Part shown: positions 36,893 through 39,332 of the stretch, one piece after another
Position numbering within the stretch: the stretch's first letter is position 1
How the letters are laid out: each line of letters starts with the position of its first letter
NCBI GenBank assembly: GCA_903929475.1
Contig: CAIYUV010000041.1
Coordinates: forward strand, 1 to 39,332
Length of the DNA stretch: 39,332 bases
Reading direction: 5' to 3'
Source of the DNA: an uncultured Spartobacteria bacterium
GTDB lineage: Bacteria; Verrucomicrobiota; Verrucomicrobiia; Chthoniobacterales; Chthoniobacteraceae
Translations under genes and position numbers: made by a program
Notes under the pieces: model-generated
Database searches by the model: none
Told to the model about the DNA's origin: nothing
The model's input: only the letters and a program-made list of their open reading frames with translations

Positions 36893-37843
36893 ATGAAATC
36901 GCTGCTCTCTCTTTCCGCCATCTTCGTGCTTACTTTCGCCGCGCGCGTGCTCGCTGCTGATTCCGCCACCGATCCCGCGAACGCAGGGCCGGACTTCGCG
37001 GTGCAGGGAGAATACGTGGGCGACAATTGCGCGGCGCAGGTCATCGCGCTCGGCGATGGGAAATTTCACATCGTCGGGTGGAAACCCGGTCTTCCCGGTG
37101 CTGTCGCGGAATTTGAAAAAAAAGCCGACGTGGATGCTGCGCGCGAGGGCGACAAAGTGGTCTTTAACAACAACGGCTGGAAGGGCGACATCACCAATGG
37201 CGAAATCCACGGCGTGAACGAGGACGGAAAACCGTGGACGCTGAAAAAGACGGAGCGCAAATCGCCGACGCTCGGCGCAAAGCCGCCGGCGGGAGCAGTG
37301 GTTCTTTTCGACGGAACCAGCGCGGACGAATGGAAGAACGGCAAGATGGACAAGGACAACAATCTCATCTGCGGCGTGCTGAGCAAAAAGGAGTTTGGTG
37401 ATGCGACGCTGCACGTGGAATTTCGCACGCCGTTCATGCCGGCAGCACGCGGGCAGGGCCGCGGCAACAGCGGCGTGTATGTGCAGGATCGCTACGAGTG
37501 CCAGGTGCTCGATTCGTTCGGGCTGAAGGGCGAGAACAACGAGACGGGCGGCATTTATTCCAAGAGCAAGCCGAAGCTGAATGCGTGCTTCCCTCCGCTG
37601 AACTGGCAGACCTACGACATCGAGTTTGAAGCCGCAAAGTGGGATGCGGGAAAGAAATCGAAGAACGCCGTGATGACCGTGCGCCTCAACGGCATCCTCG
37701 TGCAGGACAAAGTGGAGGTGAACGGCCCGACCACCGCCGCAGGTCGCAACGAAGGGCCGGGGCCGGGGCCGATTCAACTTCAGAATCACGGAACGCCGGT
37801 CGTGTTCCGCAACATTTGGATCGTGGAGAAAAAGCAACCATGA
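36893..37843 (+). CDS. DUF1080 / 3-keto-disaccharide hydrolase-type protein
   Basis: 316 residues with a signal peptide (LLSLSAIFVLTFAARVLAA). The DUF1080 domain takes up the C-terminal two thirds. GAVVLFDGTSADEWKNGKMD is the typical entry. DATLHVEFRTPF, RGNSGVYVQDRYECQVLDSFG and GGIYSKSKPKLNACFPPLNWQTYDIEF follow, as do NGPTTAAGRN and PIQLQNHGTPVVFRNIWI. The fold is concanavalin-like. Some members hydrolyse 3-keto-glycosides; the exact substrate is not known here. The N-terminal part (about 40-110) is an extra beta domain. The stop overlaps the yicC start by ATGA. The ATG is set at 36893 by the signal peptide. Confidence 0.88.
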   Translation: MKSLLSLSAIFVLTFAARVLAADSATDPANAGPDFAVQGEYVGDNCAAQVIALGDGKFHIVGWKPGLPGAVAEFEKKADVDAAREGDKVVFNNNGWKGDITNGEIHGVNEDGKPWTLKKTERKSPTLGAKPPAGAVVLFDGTSADEWKNGKMDKDNNLICGVLSKKEFGDATLHVEFRTPFMPAARGQGRGNSGVYVQDRYECQVLDSFGLKGENNETGGIYSKSKPKLNACFPPLNWQTYDIEFEAAKWDAGKKSKNAVMTVRLNGILVQDKVEVNGPTTAAGRNEGPGPGPIQLQNHGTPVVFRNIWIVEKKQP

Positions 37844-38712
37844 GGAGCATGACCGGCTACGGACGCGGTCAGAGCGTCTATCAAGGAGCGAAGTTCACGG
37901 TGGAATTAAATTCCGTGAACCGGAAGCAGAGCGATGTGGTGATCAACATCCCGCGCGAGTTGGCCGAGTTGGAGCCGCGCGTGCGCGATGCGATCAACGC
38001 CGAGGTGACTCGCGGTCGCCTCACAGTCGTCATCGCCTTCCACGCCGGAGCGACGACGCAGAGTCTCGCGCTCGACAGCAAACTTGCCCGCACCTACCTG
38101 CGGGCGATGCTCGATTTAAAAAAAGAACTCGGAGTGGGCGGCGAGATCAACATCGAGACAATCCTCCGCGCGCCCGGTGTGCTGAAGGCCCCCGAGGAAC
38201 AACTTTCCGTGGATTCCGCATGGCCGCACGTGGAGGTCGCGCTTCGCGAGGCGCTCGCCGATTTGCTCAAGATGCGCGAGCACGAAGGCGCGCATCTGGC
38301 AAAGGACCTTGGCAAGCGGCTGAAGATCGTTCGTGATGCTGCAAAGAAGGTGGGCAAACTGCAGCCGGGCGTGCTGAAGCGATACCGGCAGAGTTTGCAG
38401 GAACGCATCCAGCGCGCAGGCCTCGATCTTTCGCTCGATGACGAACGACTCGTGAAGGAAGTCGTCGTCTTCGCCGACAAAAGCGACATCTCCGAGGAAC
38501 TCACGCGGCTCGACAGCCACTTCGAGCAATTCGCAATTCACCTCGGCAAAAACGAGCCGGTGGGACGCACGCTGGAATTCATGTGTCAGGAAATCGGGCG
38601 TGAATTCAACACACTCGGCTCGAAGGCAAATGACGTGGAAATTTCGCAGCTTGTCGTGACGTGCAAGGCCGAGATGGAAAAAATCCGGGAACAAATCCAA
38701 AACATCGAGTGA
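37840..38712 (+). CDS. yicC: YicC/YloC-family endoribonuclease
   Basis: 290 residues. It starts MRSMTGYGRG, the family hallmark, followed by ELNSVNRKQSDVVINIPRELAELEPR. The C-terminal half has DERLVKEVVVFADKSDISEELTRLDSHFEQF and GRTLEFMCQEIGREFNTLGSKAND, which are strongly conserved in the family. E. coli YicC is an RNase involved in small-RNA turnover; family members are also linked to stress survival. The ATG overlaps the DUF1080 stop, and its TGA overlaps the gmk GTG start. The yicC-gmk order is common across bacteria. Confidence 0.94.
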   Translation: MRSMTGYGRGQSVYQGAKFTVELNSVNRKQSDVVINIPRELAELEPRVRDAINAEVTRGRLTVVIAFHAGATTQSLALDSKLARTYLRAMLDLKKELGVGGEINIETILRAPGVLKAPEEQLSVDSAWPHVEVALREALADLLKMREHEGAHLAKDLGKRLKIVRDAAKKVGKLQPGVLKRYRQSLQERIQRAGLDLSLDDERLVKEVVVFADKSDISEELTRLDSHFEQFAIHLGKNEPVGRTLEFMCQEIGREFNTLGSKANDVEISQLVVTCKAEMEKIREQIQNIE

Positions 38713-39314
38713 GCACGCGCCATGGCATCGTCTTTGTGATCTCCGCGCCTTCCGGCGGCGGAAAAAGCACGCTGCTGCGGATGCTCGGCGAAGAACCGGA
38801 CTTCGTTTACTCGGTGAGTTGCACCACGCGCCAGCCGCGCGCGGGCGAGGTGGACGGACGCGACTATCACTTTCTCAGCATCGAGGAGTTTGAGCGTCGC
38901 GTCGCTGCAGGAAAATTTCTCGAACACGCGCTCGTTCACGGCAACCGCTACGGCACGCTGCGCCAGACGGTGCAGGACAGTCTTTCCGCCGGACACGACG
39001 TGCTCATGGATGTGGACATCCAGGGTGCAGTGCAGATCCGCGCCAATGCCGATGCGAGCATGAGCGGGGCACTGGTGGATATTTTCCTCATGCCGCCGAA
39101 CATGGCGGAACTCGAACGCCGCCTGCGTCACCGCAACACGGAAACCGCCGAGCAACTTGCGTTGCGTCTCTCCAATGCCGCCGGCGAAATGACGCAATGG
39201 CGCGGCTATCGCTACACCATCATCAGCGGGTCGCCGATGGATGACTTCGAAAACTTCCGCGCCATCATGCTCGCAGAGCGGATGCGCAGCGAGCGCATGA
39301 ACCTGCCTTTCTGA
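38709..39314 (+). CDS. gmk: Guanylate kinase
   Basis: 201 residues from a GTG start at 38709, which shares bases with the yicC stop (GTGA). The enzyme phosphorylates GMP to GDP with ATP. The P-loop is SAPSGGGKST, then SVSCTTRQPRAGEVDGRDYHFLS, the GMP-binding region with EHALVHGNRYGT, and DVLMDVDIQGAVQIR. VDIFLMPPNMAELERRLRHRNTE and the lid arginines follow. An upstream frame extends into yicC without a better start. The size fits bacterial Gmk. It is probably co-translated with yicC. Confidence 0.95.
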   Translation: MSTRHGIVFVISAPSGGGKSTLLRMLGEEPDFVYSVSCTTRQPRAGEVDGRDYHFLSIEEFERRVAAGKFLEHALVHGNRYGTLRQTVQDSLSAGHDVLMDVDIQGAVQIRANADASMSGALVDIFLMPPNMAELERRLRHRNTETAEQLALRLSNAAGEMTQWRGYRYTIISGSPMDDFENFRAIMLAERMRSERMNLPF

Positions 39315-39322
39315 TCCAAACA

Positions 39323-39332
39323 TGAGCACACC
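39323..39332 (+). CDS. Possible start of a further gene (partial)
   Basis: Nine bases after the gmk stop an ATG opens and the window ends after ten bases. It could be the next gene of the yicC-gmk series, where rpoZ or coaBC often follows. The sequence is too short to identify it or to be sure that it is a start. Confidence 0.25.

Overview
This window reads as part of a chromosome from a Gram-negative bacterium of the Verrucomicrobia, probably the Spartobacteria/Chthoniobacterales side. That placement is an inference. It rests on the moderately GC-rich coding sequence, an outer-membrane barrel protein, a giant protein with autotransporter-type beta-strand repeats, a DUF1080 (3-keto-disaccharide hydrolase) protein and several lineage-type TPR proteins. 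Most genes lie on the minus strand and most are ordinary core genes. Very few have a visible Shine-Dalgarno sequence.

Left end (1-3500): about 1.1 kb without a convincing gene. It holds a palindromic interspersed repeat (28-109) and two blocks of 21-bp tandem repeats (274-483, 544-963). Next come a secreted SGNH/GDSL hydrolase and, divergently, an exported CotH-family protein.

Gyrase block (3518-10223, minus): gyrB and gyrA are on one strand but separated by an AT-rich Mrr-type restriction endonuclease gene, which starts one base after the gyrB stop, and by a GxxExxY-family gene bracketed by two copies of the palindromic repeat. This looks like imported DNA inside a gyrBA unit.

Information-processing block (10546-16787, minus): tRNA-Thr(GGT) - tuf - tRNA-Trp(CCA) - secE - nusG - rplK, ended by a good intrinsic terminator and followed by mdh. 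rplA/rplJL/rpoBC do not follow rplK. The EF-Tu has an unusual switch I. Upstream lie a large exported TPR protein and a 34-residue COX24/AURKAIP1-like basic protein.

Middle (16906-24300): polyprenyl-phosphate sugar transferase, type I dehydroquinase (aroD), a lone receiver protein, a HupE/UreJ-like membrane protein, and an outer-membrane barrel protein. Its upstream region carries two perfect DnaA-box matches. A translationally coupled SGNH-MBOAT pair follows, a typical arrangement for O-acylation of a surface polymer.

Right part (24504-39332): MidA-like methyltransferase, bioF, a D,D-carboxypeptidase, a TPR lipoprotein-like or exported protein, proC, and a 1757-residue exported multidomain surface protein. 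Next to this is a third 21-bp repeat array (34930-35202). An unknown exported protein, ybeY, a DUF1080 protein, yicC and gmk complete the window. The last three are chained by ATGA/GTGA stop-start overlaps.

The observations most worth a second look are the 21-bp phased arrays, the non-canonical EF-Tu effector loop, the mrr/GxxExxY insertion between gyrB and gyrA, and the unusual residues in the GyrA quinolone region.
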